A stretch of 64,000 bases of DNA, taken from assembly GCA_944739405.2 (NCBI GenBank), contig OX123190.2, positions 25,022,807-25,086,806 on the forward strand. Direction: 5' to 3'. The notes under the pieces were generated by a model, which saw only the letters and a program-made list of their open reading frames with translations, had not been told where the DNA came from and made no database searches. Of the stretch, positions 35,151 through 46,765 are shown one piece after another. Source of the DNA: Euclidia mi. Its lineage: Eukaryota > Arthropoda > Insecta > Lepidoptera > Erebidae. A program made the translations under genes and the position numbers. Each line of letters opens with the position of its first letter. Within the stretch, counting starts at the first letter, position 1.

Positions 35151-36639
35151 AATCAGGGTCGGTCCGAAGCATTTGACAGTTATTGGATTAAATTATTACT
35201 CAACCAAACAATATGATAATGTTTCACTTTTCTTTTTACTTTGCTTAGCATGAATGAAGAGAGTATACAGCTTGGCGGAGATTTTCTTTAGTTACTTCTA
35301 TATTTATCGGTGATTTGTAAAGTAAAAAACAGTAGGTATAATTGTTTAGTAATTGCTGTAATATTTGTATTTAAATATATTTTTGTGTAACATCATTTTA
35401 CCATTTGTTACAGTATTAGTCATATTAAAAATTGTTAGTGAACATTTTTAAACAAAAATAAAATGCATGATTTCTCTCTGAATTCTCAAGATATTCTTCG
35501 TTTTCGTACCTAGTAATGCTACAGAGAATATTAAAATATACAGTGAGTGTACAACCCGCTAACGAGACCTACAACGAAGTGAACACTATTATAAAGCTTA
35601 GTATATTTACGATCTTCGACACACGTACATTATGCTCACAAACTTATAAGCTGGACTGATTTAACTCTAGCCTGGTTCGTTCCTGGTCTTTATATCTGGG
35701 ATCTAAGTCGCATCCATTTGTCCGTAAGTCTTTGTTACCCTTCGGATCGTAGTGTAAGTGCGACACAGAAATAATGATACCCCGCTAATGCCGGCCCGAA
35801 ATGGTGAATAGCCGGCCTGCAGTTTTATTGCAGCTTTTCAAGAGAATTGACCGTCAGATTGTCTCTGCCAGAACTATTCGTGTTTTAGATAAAATCGCTT
35901 CTATTTTTATGGTTTATAGTCTTCTTTTGATGCAAGAATAAAAATATGTATCTCTGAGCGTAAATTGAAGGTGGTGAATTTTATGAGTGCTGTTGGTGTA
36001 TAAACTCCCTTTAGATAGTTTACGGATTTCCAATTAGATCGTAAATATAGTCAAAGATGTTCTTCTATGAGTTTTGGCTTAAATTATTAAGGAAAATAAT
36101 TATGCGCAAACTAGCGTTTAAAATCATAACGTGTTTGAGTTTTATTCATGTGAAGAAATGTTGGTATACGGCCTTCTATACCATGTTGTTCAGACTGGTT
36201 GATATACGGTTATATTTCCAGTTTTCGATCTCTTCGTCCAAGATATTATTTGGATCATCTATGTATTTCCTCAGTTGTTGAAATATGGTAGTGGCATTTT
36301 GTATTCTTAATCCATCATCACACGAAAGAAGGAAGAGTCAGTGGTACCCGCTGGGGTTTGAACCCAATTAAAATCCAACACAATATAAATTGCAATTCAG
36401 CACGGTAATCAGTTGCTGCTGTTATTGCTGTAGTCTACATGCCTTCAATTATTAATACATATATACTTTATTTGTTTTTAAACTTTTCACTGCCCCTTAC
36501 TGAGAAAAATGTAATTAATCTATGTAGCTAGATGTCTTTCAAAAATATCCCTAAGCTACATATCCATAGTAATTGCAGAGCCAAAGTAATAATGCTACTT
36601 TCGAAATAGTGAGTTGTTTGAGATGGTCCGAATTAATCA
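35151..36639. other. No gene seen; possible SINE head near 36345
   Basis: GGGTTCAAACCCC on the minus strand (about 36355-36370) could be a B-box of a worn SINE. No coding sequence is supported. Confidence 0.4.
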
Positions 36640-37226
36640 GACGTCATTTACTGGTGTCGGTCTGAGCTGAGCTGAAGGCTACCGGCGGGGTCACAGGTGG
36701 CGGATAGTGAATGGCCATCAGATATGGTGGTTAGCTGCGAATATAGTGAATAAGCAGTCCCCGACCAACAGCGGCAGGATTATCAGGATGTAGTGGGGTG
36801 TTCCTTGGACAAACACCTCTATAAAATGCAACACAGTCCGAAAACAATCTTGTGACGTTGCGAGTCAATGCCGCCACTAAATAAGCATTCCCCAAGTGTC
36901 GAGCAGCAGTGACACCAGTACCACCAAGAGGCTAAGGATGCGGCTTCTGTCAAGGCTCTTGACTGGATAGCAGGGAGCGGGTAACACCGGTCACTGTACT
37001 GCGGTGTGGAAGGCAAGTGGGAGAAACCACCACACTATAATTATTTCCTAACCAGGAGCAATGGAAAAGTTAACAGAAAGAAGAAACGTTCTTGACAACG
37101 GGTTTCCACGACGAAGCATACCGTGGCGGTCTAAGTCCGGCAGGGTCAGGAGCAAGGCTGATTCGGTCGTCATCATGTGAAATCCTTGCAGGGTGGGCAC
37201 ATGGAATGTGAGAACTTTGTTAACAC

Positions 37227-38215
37227 CAGCCCGCCTAGGATACGCACCACGAGATATCACACGCGTGAATGAAGAAATATTGTCGTTATCGGTTAATATC
37301 TCGTTTTCTTTAACATGCGCGCCACGATAGACAAGCTTCACGTCGAAGAATTCGCTCTCGTTGCACGAGTAACCGATGTTGCCCTTTGAAACATAGAATG
37401 TCAATTACGGCATTTATTAATGTAACCACACCGGTTTAGTTCATTCAATTTGTGCTCAAATGGCTCAAAAGACTTGTATCCACCTCTATAGTTTATCATA
37501 TTATGTACCTACTATTTGACATTTGTAATTTGTATGTATTATTGTATTGTTTAATTCAAAAGTTGATTAGTTTTAATTCGAAACTGATGTCAATACCTAC
37601 AAAGTATTAACAATTGTTACCTACTGTGTTGAATAAGAATGAGGTCCCATGCGCAGCTTCGATAATAATGATATTAACTTATCTTTAAATAGACAGGCAG
37701 GCCATCTGAATGAGGCTCGAGATCCGTGGCAAGCCTTTTTATGAGAAACAGAGCCATTGGTTTTGATATACGCCAAAGCAACTGGAATTCTCTGTCGTTC
37801 AACGTAAAAGGGTCACAGAGATCCCTTATTCGCTTTCTTTGAACTTTTCTCGCGTGGCGCTCTTCATATAAGGTTATTAAATAATTATAATAAGGAACTG
37901 CCATTTTCTTTGTTGTTTTAAAGAAATATTTTTAGTTACTCGTGTAGTTCTCGTCATATGAAAGCATGACGACTATTATTACTATTTTAGTTGTCAAAAT
38001 TTGTCTTAATCGAGTAATATTGGGCCGTCATGTTAGGATTCGTCGAGAGAAATGCCACAGATAAGTAAAAATGACTATTATAGCTACATTTGACATAACG
38101 AGTCGAATCGTGTGTGTAACCATGTTAGAGTCAGCGAATTAATAGAGATAATCGTCATAAACACGAGTAAACGTGTAGAGATAATTTTCTCGTGGTGCGT
38201 ATGCTGGACGGGCAG
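37227..38215. mobile_element. PIF/Harbinger-like insertion in the RTE LINE
   Basis: It interrupts the LINE endonuclease. The borders carry an imperfect 27-bp inverted repeat (37227-37253 and 38189-38215) sharing ATACGCACCACGAG, 22 of 27 positions matching. Inside is a Harbinger-type transposase N-terminus on the minus strand. The exact ends and target duplication are not resolved, since the usual 3-bp duplication is not obvious. Confidence 0.6.
37674..37904 (-). pseudogene. Harbinger (HARBI1-like) transposase N-terminal fragment
   Basis: A 76-codon ORF reads RKRIRDLCDPFTLND, then FQLLWRISKPMALFLIKRL and LEPHSDGLPVYLKIS. This fits the N-terminal helical part of Harbinger transposases, where a 'dee/rlsk' stretch precedes the catalytic DDE domain. 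The DDE domain is absent, so it is a deletion derivative. The function in full-length elements is nuclease-type transposition. Confidence 0.7.
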
Positions 38216-38482
38216 GAAAGTTAGAAGAGCTAAAAAGGGAAATGGGACGATTAAAAATTTACATACTGGGAGTGAGTGAGGTACGATGGGAGAGAAGTGG
38301 AGATTATTGGAGCGATGAGTATAGAATAATATACACAGGAGAAAAACAGGGGACAAATGGCACAGCAATAATATTAAACAAAACCTGGCGAGTTAAAGTA
38401 GAAAATACAGTTCATGTCAGTGATCGAATAACAGCTATAAAAATAAAATGCTTTCGAAATGACATATTATTGTCCAAGTATA

Positions 38483-39273
38483 CACCACAATTTTTTAATT
38501 AGTACAAAAACTTTAAGGACAGATTAGCGAAGATGTTATTATCATAATATGTGACGTAAGAATTTCATAATATCAATTAAGAGCAAAGTTATTATCATTT
38601 GTTTATTGTAGAAAATATCACTTAAATCATAGTCATATTTTACAATCCATTCACTAATTAATTGATAATATTCCATCCTGCTCATTCGCATTCTCTCTGT
38701 CGCACTTATGATGTAGGTAGCCATAGAAAATAAAATAAAGAAAAATAATAAATGTAGGTAGTTATTTTTTAATTTTGTTAATTCTACCCTCTCCTTCATA
38801 CTTCATTCGGGCTTAGGACCGGTAAAATTTATCGTTTAACAAGTAATTAAATACGGAGGTATGTAATTAGAAAGCAAACAAATATCAAAATAAAAGAAGG
38901 TGTTCAGGACTAAAAGAAACGAGTAATTTTGGCGTATTTATGAAGTTAGAATCATCTGCTATTTACAAATATTATTTTATCATCATCATGTCAGCCTAGA
39001 GACTTCCACTGCTGGACATGCCTATGTCCAGCAGTGTACAATTAAATTGAATTATATTAAGTTTAATTTATCAATGGGTCATTTTACTATGATAGAATAT
39101 CGTAAGTCGGTCATAGTATTAGTTATGCATTTACCAATTATCACGTATTTTTGTGGACAGTTTTGAGACAGTTTTGGGACTTAGTGTTTTTATTTTTTAA
39201 CTACATAAATATGATCGGTTAAAGATACTTAGTGCTCTGTTAAATTTTTTGTACTAATTAAAAAATAGCGGTG
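38483..39273. mobile_element. TA-target TIR element, 791 bp, non-autonomous
   Basis: Ends CACCACAATTTTTTAATTAG and (inverted) CACCGCTATTTTTTAATTAG, continuing into GTACAAAAA on both sides, are flanked by TA. Removing it plus one TA makes the LINE frame continue into VYMPT; a 4-bp TATA duplication would not. There is no transposase. Inside, CCACTGCTGGACATGCCTAT near 39007 forms a small hairpin. The ORFs within are short and unsupported. Confidence 0.85.
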
Positions 39274-40187
39274 TATATGCCTACAAGTAACCATGATGAT
39301 GATGAAGTAGAAGCAGTTTACAAAAATGTAGATTTAATTTTAGGGTTTGTAAAAGAAAATGACAACTTGATAGTTATGGGAGATTTTATTTCAGTTGTAG
39401 GGGAGGGTATTGAAGACAATATTGTAGGGAAATTTGGTTTGGGACAAAGGAATGATCGAGGAAATAGGATAGTACAGTTTTGCAAAGAAAACGAATTAAT
39501 TGTAATAAACACCTTGTTCGATCAACCTAAACGAAGACCCTATACTTGGAAAATGCCTGGTGATATCGCTAGATACCAATTGGATTATATTTTAGTAAAA
39601 AATTAACATCGCAACCAAGTACATCTATGCAAAACGTTTCCCGGAGCTGATATAAATACAGATCATAACTTGCTAGTCAGTTTCCACACCTTTGAGAATA
39701 AGAAAGCCAAAAGGAAAATAAAGCCAAAAAGCATTGATGATGATCTCAATAAACTTAAGTCAGATATATTTAAAGTGCAATATAATAATAAGTTAGGTGA
39801 TAAGATACAAGAATTTAAAAAAAAACTTTATTCATATAGAAGACGTAGATAGTAAATGGAATATAATTAAAAATATTATAAAAACTAGTGCAGAAGAAAC
39901 ATTATTAAAAGAAAAAAATATACCAAGTAAGAGATGGCTAACCCCTGACATAATTGATTTAATGACTAAGAGAAGGCATTTTAAAAATAAAAGCGATGAA
40001 ACTAATATAACAGCATACAAGAAGTTGACCAACCAAATTACTCTGAAGTGTAGGAAACGCAAAGAAGAAGATTTAAAACAATCTTGTGACTTAATAGAAA
40101 CTTTAATAAAACAGGGTAAAATAGATGGGGCTTATAGGGAAATCAAACACATAAATAAAACATATAAAACAAAAAGTACAGTAATAC

Positions 40188-41403
40188 CACAGTATAAAGA
40201 TCATACAGTAGTTTGACGCCTTTGATGTCGAAGAAAAAGCCGACAACGTCTAGACAAGGGTAAGGAGGCTAGGGCTGCCACATGTAAACAATACCTACTT
40301 ATTTAAATACCGTCTATTTATTATAGAAAAATATAACTATTGCTACGTTACATGAATATTATACTGTAAATCACTTATTTATTATATTACAATAATTAAA
40401 GATAAATAATTATTTTAAAACAGTTAGCATTTTTCGTGCGGTGACAGCTTTGCATACACAGTCAGCACCTATTTCATCCCACAGGTGTCATGGGAGGCGG
40501 TTAAGAATATGAAGCATTTTTCATTTGGTCTTTATCATACAAACCAAGTTAAAATAAAGCGATTGACATAGCGGTCGTTTAATGGATGGGTAACCGTGGG
40601 ATCAGCTTGCAGAGCCTATATCGATATGAAGTATTTTGCAGATTTATTTTCGTGCAAACTTCGTTAAGGTAAAGCAATAGATACCACGGTCATTTACTGG
40701 ATGGGTCTCCGGGCTATGAGGTTACGGAGAACATGTGTGGGATTTATAAAAGGGGGCCAAAAATATGGTTATTTTTGAGCTAAGCCGCGCCGTTACCAAG
40801 ATGCATAATAAAATGTGATAGGTACTTACCTAATACGAAAATACTAGGTACTTATTGCAAGAAATTAAAATCCCACTTGAATCGAATATTTCCTTAAAAC
40901 GCATATTTTCTTACGTCTGCCTTGTTGTTTACGCACAGAAATTACTACTTTATTCTGTGACTGGGCCAGACATGAGATATCGTAAAATGTCAGTAGATTA
41001 GTAGGTACGTGCATATTATTTTAAGTGGTTATAGGTAAATACATTTCAAAATAATTTAAATACTTAATTATAATTAATGAAATTTTATTTTTTGGTGTAA
41101 GTAAATTGATGAAATCGCAGATTTTTTAAATCCTTATTTCTTTAAATCTTTAAGCAGCATAAAACATTGCAATGTCTCACAGCACAAGTCGTATGCAGCA
41201 TCTAAATTAATATTCATAAGCAAATAAATAAGTAACGAACAAAAAACAAGCACGCGCCAGCCCCCAAAAATATGTACCTAGTTGAGAACTAAGGCCACAT
41301 ACGTAAGTAGGTACCACTCTTCCCGCGTCTCACCTCTTGCCCCCCGCACGATTGACCCATCTAGACGCGTTCGTCGAACGACTGTATGGATTATTTGACT
41401 GTG
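40188..41403. mobile_element. Element X, copy 1: TIR element, 1216 bp
   Basis: It is flanked by the 7-bp direct repeat GTAATAC (40181-40187 and 41404-41410). Terminal inverted repeats of about 35 bp begin CACAGTATAAAGATCATACA on the left and CACAGTCAAATAATCCATAC (inverted) on the right, both reaching GTTYGACG. With one GTAATAC removed the RTE LINE frame continues. It is non-coding but holds two 5S-rRNA-like modules. A second copy begins at 62959. The superfamily is unassigned. Confidence 0.88.
40545..40710 (+). other. Two 5S-rRNA-like modules in element X, copy 1
   Basis: Module 1 (40545-40595) has CAAGTTAAAATAAAGC and TTTAATGGATGGGTAACC. Module 2 (40659-40710) has CTTCGTTAAGGTAAAGCAAT and TTTACTGGATGGGTCTCC. 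The spacing of an AAGTTAAGCA-like word and TGGATGGGTGACC-like word about 30 bp apart matches the internal promoter (boxes A, IE, C) of 5S rRNA genes. Copy 2 module 2 keeps TATGGATGGGTGACCG exactly. Confidence 0.55.
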
Positions 41404-43020
41404 GTAATACTAGATGAAGAAGAAAAACTTCTTGTAAATAATAAGGAGATAGCGGAAAGATGGAAAAGATATATAGAACATTTGTATGAAGGACAAGGTA
41501 TGAAAGAAAACAGCATAGAACAAGCAGATCAAGTGAAGGAAGAAAATCTAGGCCCTGATATCTTGAGAGTGGAATTTGATGAAGCAGTCCGGTGCTTACA
41601 CAACCGAAAAGCTGCGGGAAATGATCAATTTTATATAGAACTGATTAAATTTGCTAACTGTGAGCCTTTGCTAGAAGAAGTTTATTATCTTATTTGAAAG
41701 ATGTATGCCACTGGAACAGTAGCGAAGGACTTCACAGTCAGTAAAACAATCACATTGCTGAAGAAATTAAACACCAATAAATGCGAAGAGCACGGGACAC
41801 TAAGTGTTGTCTCTCAAGCATCTAAAATTCTATTGAAAATACTTCAAAATAGAATACGGCCCTTAGCAGACATCTTTATAGGACCAGACCAATATGGATT
41901 TAGGCAGTACAAAGGTACAAGGGAAGCTATATTAGCATTAAGACTTATTATCGATAGACGTATGGATTTGGGCCTGAACACACATGTAGCTTTCATAGAT
42001 CTGGAAAAAGCATTTGATAAAGTAAATTGACTGAAGATAATGGAAATTTTGAAAGAAACAGGATTAGACTATAGGGATAGGAAAATAATATACGAATTAT
42101 ATAGACAATAAGAAATGATAATAGAAGTCGGGAATGAAAAAGTAAGTGCAAAAGTTCAGCAGGGAGTAAGACAAAGATGTCCACTATCACCTCTAATCTT
42201 CAACATCTTTATAGAGAGCGCTATTCGAAAAGTGTCAAACAGCGACAGAGGAGGAGTTAAGTTCAACGGTTATAATATTCAATTTATTCGATTTGCAGAT
42301 GACATAGCAGCAATAGATAATAATCAGATAGCCCAGATAATTTAGAAAAGTTACTTGCAGAAATGCACGCAATATTTAGCGAACTTGGTCTTAAAATAAA
42401 TACTAGCAAGTCAAAATGTTTGACAACTTCGAAATTTCCGTCGCAAAATAGACAAATTAACAACATTGTCATTGAACAGGTCAATAGCTTCAAATATCTA
42501 GGTAGCCAAATAACACACGACTCCAGATGTACATCGGATATAAAAACTAGAATTGCAATAGCCAAAGACTCTATTCAAATCAATAAGTACTAACACAAAA
42601 ATAAGAAAACAGCTAATTAAAACTTACGTCTGGAGTATCGCTCTATACGGCTGTAAAACTTGGACCATGACGCAAAGGGATAGAGAAAGATTGGAGGAGT
42701 ATGAAGAGAATAAGCTGGACAGAAAAGATTACAAACGAAGAGGTTCTGCGAATGGTTAACGAATAGAAACGGTTGTTAAAACTAATAGAAAATCGGAGAG
42801 GGAAGATGATTGGCCACTTGATACGACAAGACAACTTCTTAAAAATAATACTGGAAGGCAAAATAGAAGGGAGAAGAGGAAGAGGACGGCTTCGACGTAC
42901 CTATATGACACAGCTGAAGGAAAAAGTTGGAGTCGGGTCGTATCAAGAGGTCAAAAAAAAGGCAGAAAACCGAAGCCAATGGCAATTGCTCCACCGACAA
43001 GAGCTACCTAGCTCTTAAAT
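41404..43020 (+). pseudogene. RTE-like reverse transcriptase and C-terminal domain, broken
   Basis: KLLVNNKEIAERWKRYIEHL leads to the RT. Motifs seen include NRKAAGNDQ, SQASKILLKILQNRIRPLA, DQYGFRQYKGTREAILALRL, HVAFIDLEKAFDKVN, QGVRQRCPLSPLIFNIF and FIRFADDIAA with catalytic FADD (about 42290-42304). The QGVRQ-G-CPLSP motif has Arg replacing Gly. Stops follow KVN (42028) and the RQ before EMIIE (42108). The C-terminal part includes NSFKYLGSQITHDSRC, then GKMIGHLIRQDN and GRRGRGRLRR before a stop at 43016. The domain order is that of RTE-group elements. Confidence 0.9.
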
Positions 43021-43035
43021 GGAAGAAGAAGAAGC
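43021..43035 (+). repeat. (GAA)n LINE tail
   Basis: GAAGAAGAAGAAG directly after the last RTE frame marks the 3' end of this LINE. Confidence 0.75.
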
Positions 43036-45330
43036 ATTTACTGGTACTGTCCAAATGAATAAGGCTGGGCGCAAACAGGCCACGAAAGCCACTGATAGCT
43101 GGCTCAATAAGGTGTATAAATTATTTTTAAAACCTCTTGTGTCGAACTACGCAGCCCACACCAAAAAACTTCAGTCTTTTCCATCTCTACAGGTAAGTAC
43201 AGTAAAAGGGATTTAGCTATATTTTCTTGCATATTCAAGGCAACATCCAGCAGACATATATTAGTTGTAACATTCGATGGAAAAACAATTAAGACCATTA
43301 CTGATATTTCCATGGCATGCCACAAAAAACATGTCCTTAAAGACCACTTACTATAATTACATTAACGATAGTCATTAATCTACATGAGATCTGATGAAAG
43401 AGTCACTATTTCATATTAAAATGCCAAAGCATATTATAATGTCGACAAAATCAAATACATTCTACAAATTTTCCTTCACATCGTCAAGAATGGTATTGTC
43501 GTTGGGGCTTTAGGAAATAGTGTAGAAATGTACGAGCAGTCGCAGATTGTTTGCACACAGACCATACGCATTGCAGTCGGCCATTCTTCTCAGCTGACTC
43601 AGACGATTTTTATGGCAATATACAACAGCAAGTATCGTACAATTTCGTAAGGCAACCGCGTTCATTGTTTGAGGAAATAATTTTGTGCTGTCGAAACATA
43701 TTGGTGCGTTTAGTTTGTTTGTTATTGTTGGTGAAGTAAACAAAGCTTAGTATCGCGAAAAAGCGTATTAATTAATAAAACCATCTATGTTAAATTCTTT
43801 AGAAGTCGACTGCGTTTTGTTGAGATTCTTTATAAAGTAACGACATGAAATCTGCCATAAACATAGCTAGATAAATAGACAGCTTCATTGATTCTAATTT
43901 AATTGCTGACGATTCTTGGCTGAAATGATGAATGATCACTTCAGCCAAGAATCGTCTACTGCTGGATCTCATTTCTCACTTTAATCATAATCATCATCTG
44001 CGCACTATCCCGGTAAGGATCAAAGACCATCGGCTTGGACCATTTTACTAAGAAATCAGAGGAACCCGGACCCTCAGATTTTTTTGTTAAATGAGGTATA
44101 CAATTTTAAAATCAGCAACATTAAATATATAGCAATCAACCCATCTACCATGTAGAAAAACCAAGTAAACAAAGGTACGTTGTATATGTATATCTCGTAG
44201 GAAAATGTAAAACTAATCTTAATGAAGCCGAAAGTTTAAATTCACGTAAACAATCCATAACCCACAACAAATAACCTTGTATTTTTGTACAGTAGATAAA
44301 CTGTTGCGTTTTATAAGTAGTTTGAGGAATAGATAGATTTCCTAAAAGGTTACCTCAAAATATACACGCGTCACGGATACGCCACAGAATTTTTAATGAA
44401 AAATCTTTACATTTCAATTAGTATCCTTTCAAAGACTGTAATTTTCCGACGTTAACGAGTTAAATTTTATCGAAAATTAATTGCGACATCTTCATTGAAA
44501 AGTTTTCACTCAACTTTGATACCTACCTAAATTTTCGTTCGGCGAAACTTTGACAATACAGAGTGTATCCACCGTGAAACTCTGCGAGGGGGTGACGGAG
44601 TAGCTATTACGTAGAAGTAAATCTTAAACAAATTTTCTCTTCAATCGCCCGTTGAAACCTTCTACTGGATTGCCAAAACATTATTAACAAAGTTACCATT
44701 TCGTTGTGCGTCGACTTTAATTACACCAAATCAATAAACTCCGAAAAGACTTGTAATGTTATTTACTCGCGTTGCGACTTGGGGACATTTTAATTAAGTT
44801 TTCTTGTCTGCGCACGGACGAGCGTATATGTTTGCCAATGTTTTCCGCCTTTCAAGAATAATACATTGCAAAATTTTGTGGAGCTAATCATTTCTTTCAT
44901 CTTTGTAATTATTGAATTTGAGTTAACGATAAAATAAATATTATGTACGAACAGTTGTTTGTTATTATTGCGGCAATAAAAATACTATTCAAGTTCTATG
45001 AAATACTATTCTTAGACAAAACATCGTCTTCTAGCTGTCTATTTTCGAACCTTTCTTTGGGCAAACATCTAAAAAAGTTATTCAACAGTGAAATAGTTTA
45101 AAAGAAAAAAAAAACTGTAAATGAAAATAAGATGACGCGATAATGTCCAATAAAAATAAAATAAAAACATTTTTTATGTTATACGGTTTTAGGTTTAGAA
45201 TGGTTTTACGGGCGTAGCGTATCCAGAGTAAACATTTTGATAGAAATTTCACGCGCCCAACGATTTTATATTTATCTGATGAATACCCCAGATTGATTAG
45301 AAGATTGGTGCTAGGACTTATCGAATTATT
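43036..45330. other. No gene seen; one hairpin
   Basis: Includes the hairpin at 43908-43956. ORFs up to 77 codons are unsupported. Confidence 0.45.
43908..43956. repeat. Hairpin, about 21-bp arms
   Basis: GACGATTCTTGGCTGAA and TTCAGCCAAGAATCGTC are perfect inverses, extended by a few paired bases around a short loop. Confidence 0.9.
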
Positions 45331-45667
45331 TTTTCATAGTGAGCCCTATTCTACAAATCAAGCCCTTTCATTCGATACCCATATTGAGGTATTTGTGAAA
45401 AATATGTAATCCGCCATTTTGTGGCGGCAGCCATCTTGGATTTTTCATAGTGAGTTGCATTCTACCAATCAAGCCCTTTCATTTGATACCCATATTGAGG
45501 TTGTTGTGAAGAAATATGTGATCCGCCATTTTGTATCGGTGGCCATCTTGGATTTTTCATAGTGAGTTGCATTTTAATAATCAAGCCCTTTCATTTAATA
45601 CCCATATTGAAGTTGTTGTGAAGAAATATGTGATCCGCCATTTTGTATCGGCTGCCATTTTGGATTT
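45331..45667. repeat. About 111-bp tandem array, three units (array 2)
   Basis: CATAGTGAG recurs at 45335, 45446 and 45558. Each unit has AATCAAGCCCTTTCATT, GATACCCATATTGAGG and CCGCCATTTTG followed by CCATCTTGGATTT. Core words are shared with arrays 1 and 3. Confidence 0.9.
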
Positions 45668-45847
45668 ACAATCATAAAGAATATATTATGTTGTATTGTC
45701 ATCAAGATTAAGAGTGTGTAACAAATATCAGATCAATCTGTCATCAGTAAGGGGGTAAAATTCCAATGACTAAATTTGACCCAAACAAAGTCAAGCTAAG
45801 TAAAACCGTTTAAAAAACTGTTTTATTTCGTGGTATTAATACATACA

Positions 45848-46065
45848 TACATAGACTCACGCCTGATTCCCCGAAGGGGTAGGCAGAGGCATATTAAACG
45901 CCCACTTTTCGCCAGTGTTTTGATCCCACGTAATAGGTGGCGACCCTATTGCCGCTAATTGGGACATTTTGTTTGCCAGAGCCTCGTCCGTTGATCGGCA
46001 GGTGCACCACTTGCAGGTGAGGTTGGCTTGGGACCCTAAGTTCTTGGTGGGAACCCTATGCACCC
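45848..46065 (-). repeat. SINE/LINE fragment with the shared 3' tail
   Basis: On the minus strand a body (GGTTCCCACCAAGAACTTAG, then CAACGGACGAGGCTCTGG) is followed by the common tail (GGCAATAGGG, CTCTGCCTACCCCTTCGGGG) and (TATG)n. The body matches no other SINE in the window. It may be a scrap of the partner LINE that supplies the tail. Confidence 0.55.
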
Positions 46066-46311
46066 CCCCCCCCTTTTAATATTATAATACAAATTAAATT
46101 ATGTTTAATTCAAGAAATCAAAAAACTACTGGTAGTCTTATGCTGATTCTTGGCCATCATTAGCATCACAAGAGTAAATAATAATATATTACCTTTAAGC
46201 TGCAATACAGAAGGATAGAAAGGGTATAAGCCCACGGCGAATACAACCGAGGTTAGTAGGGTATGTGCCTGTTAAATTGCTAATTACCACTTGATTAACA
46301 AGGAAGAATAC

Positions 46312-46583
46312 ATAACATAACGCAACTTCACGCTTTTATCCTCGAAGGGGTAGGCAGAGGTGTACTACACACCCACATTTCGCCAGTTATGTTTCTGTCC
46401 CAATATAATAGGGGGCGAACCTATTGCCATCTACCGGGCACATTATTAAGCGAGCGATAATTTACATTTTAAAACCACACATAACTTCGAAAAGGCAGAC
46501 GCGTGTACCCGGGGTACCTGGGGATCGAACCCGAGACTGTCGTCGAGGCAGCCCGTTACGTATACCACTGGGCTATCGCCGCT
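46312..46583 (-). mobile_element. HaSE-like tRNA-derived SINE, complete
   Basis: Reverse copy of the family at 7601-7880: head GCGGCGATAGCCCAGTGG, B-box GGTTCGATCCCC, then the shared tail and a short ATGTT end. It is flanked by an imperfect 12-bp duplication (AAGGAAGAATAC at 46300-46311; AAGGATGAATAC at 46584-46595). Confidence 0.88.
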
Positions 46584-46599
46584 AAGGATGAATACGTAG

Positions 46600-46765
46600 C
46601 AAGGGAACCTTCAATTCTGAGAATTCTTCATAATGTTCCCGAAAGAAATGTGACGTTTACTAATCCGAACCTGGTCAGCGCAGTAGACGGTAGACTAAAC
46701 CTTTTCACAAAGAGAAGAGGCCTGTGCCCAGCAGTGGGACAGATTATAAACAAGGCTGAAATTAC
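46600..46765 (+). repeat. RTE-like tail fragment
   Basis: AATTCTGAGAATTCTTCATA, AATCCGAACCTGGTCAGCG and GAGAAGAGGCCTGTGCCCAG then AGTGGGACAG match the other type C tails. Confidence 0.55.

Larger units (their letters stand above)
37195..40187 (+). pseudogene. RTE-like endonuclease and linker, interrupted twice
   Basis: GTWNVRTLL (37196-37225) is the endonuclease start. It resumes at about 38215 with GKLEELKREM, then IYILGVSEVRWERSGDYW with the catalytic Glu, to about 38482. A third piece from 39276 has VYMPTSNHDDDE, then LIVMGDFISVVGEG (GDF-x motif, Asp kept, Asn changed to Ile) and LDYILVKN. Further pieces give TDHNLLVSFHTF (catalytic His) and basic linker sequence up to ..KSTV at 40183. 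Stops and shifts occur at 39604 and 39850 in addition to the insertions. Confidence 0.85.
36640..43035 (+). mobile_element. RTE-like LINE with three nested insertions
   Basis: Endonuclease, linker, reverse transcriptase and a C-terminal domain lie in order in six pieces and end in the (GAA)n tail GAAGAAGAAGAAG (43022-43034), typical of this group. Insertions occupy about 37227-38215, 38483-39273 and 40188-41403. For the last two the LINE frame resumes when one target duplication is removed. The 5' limit is a guess based on leader-like sequence before the endonuclease. Confidence 0.88.
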
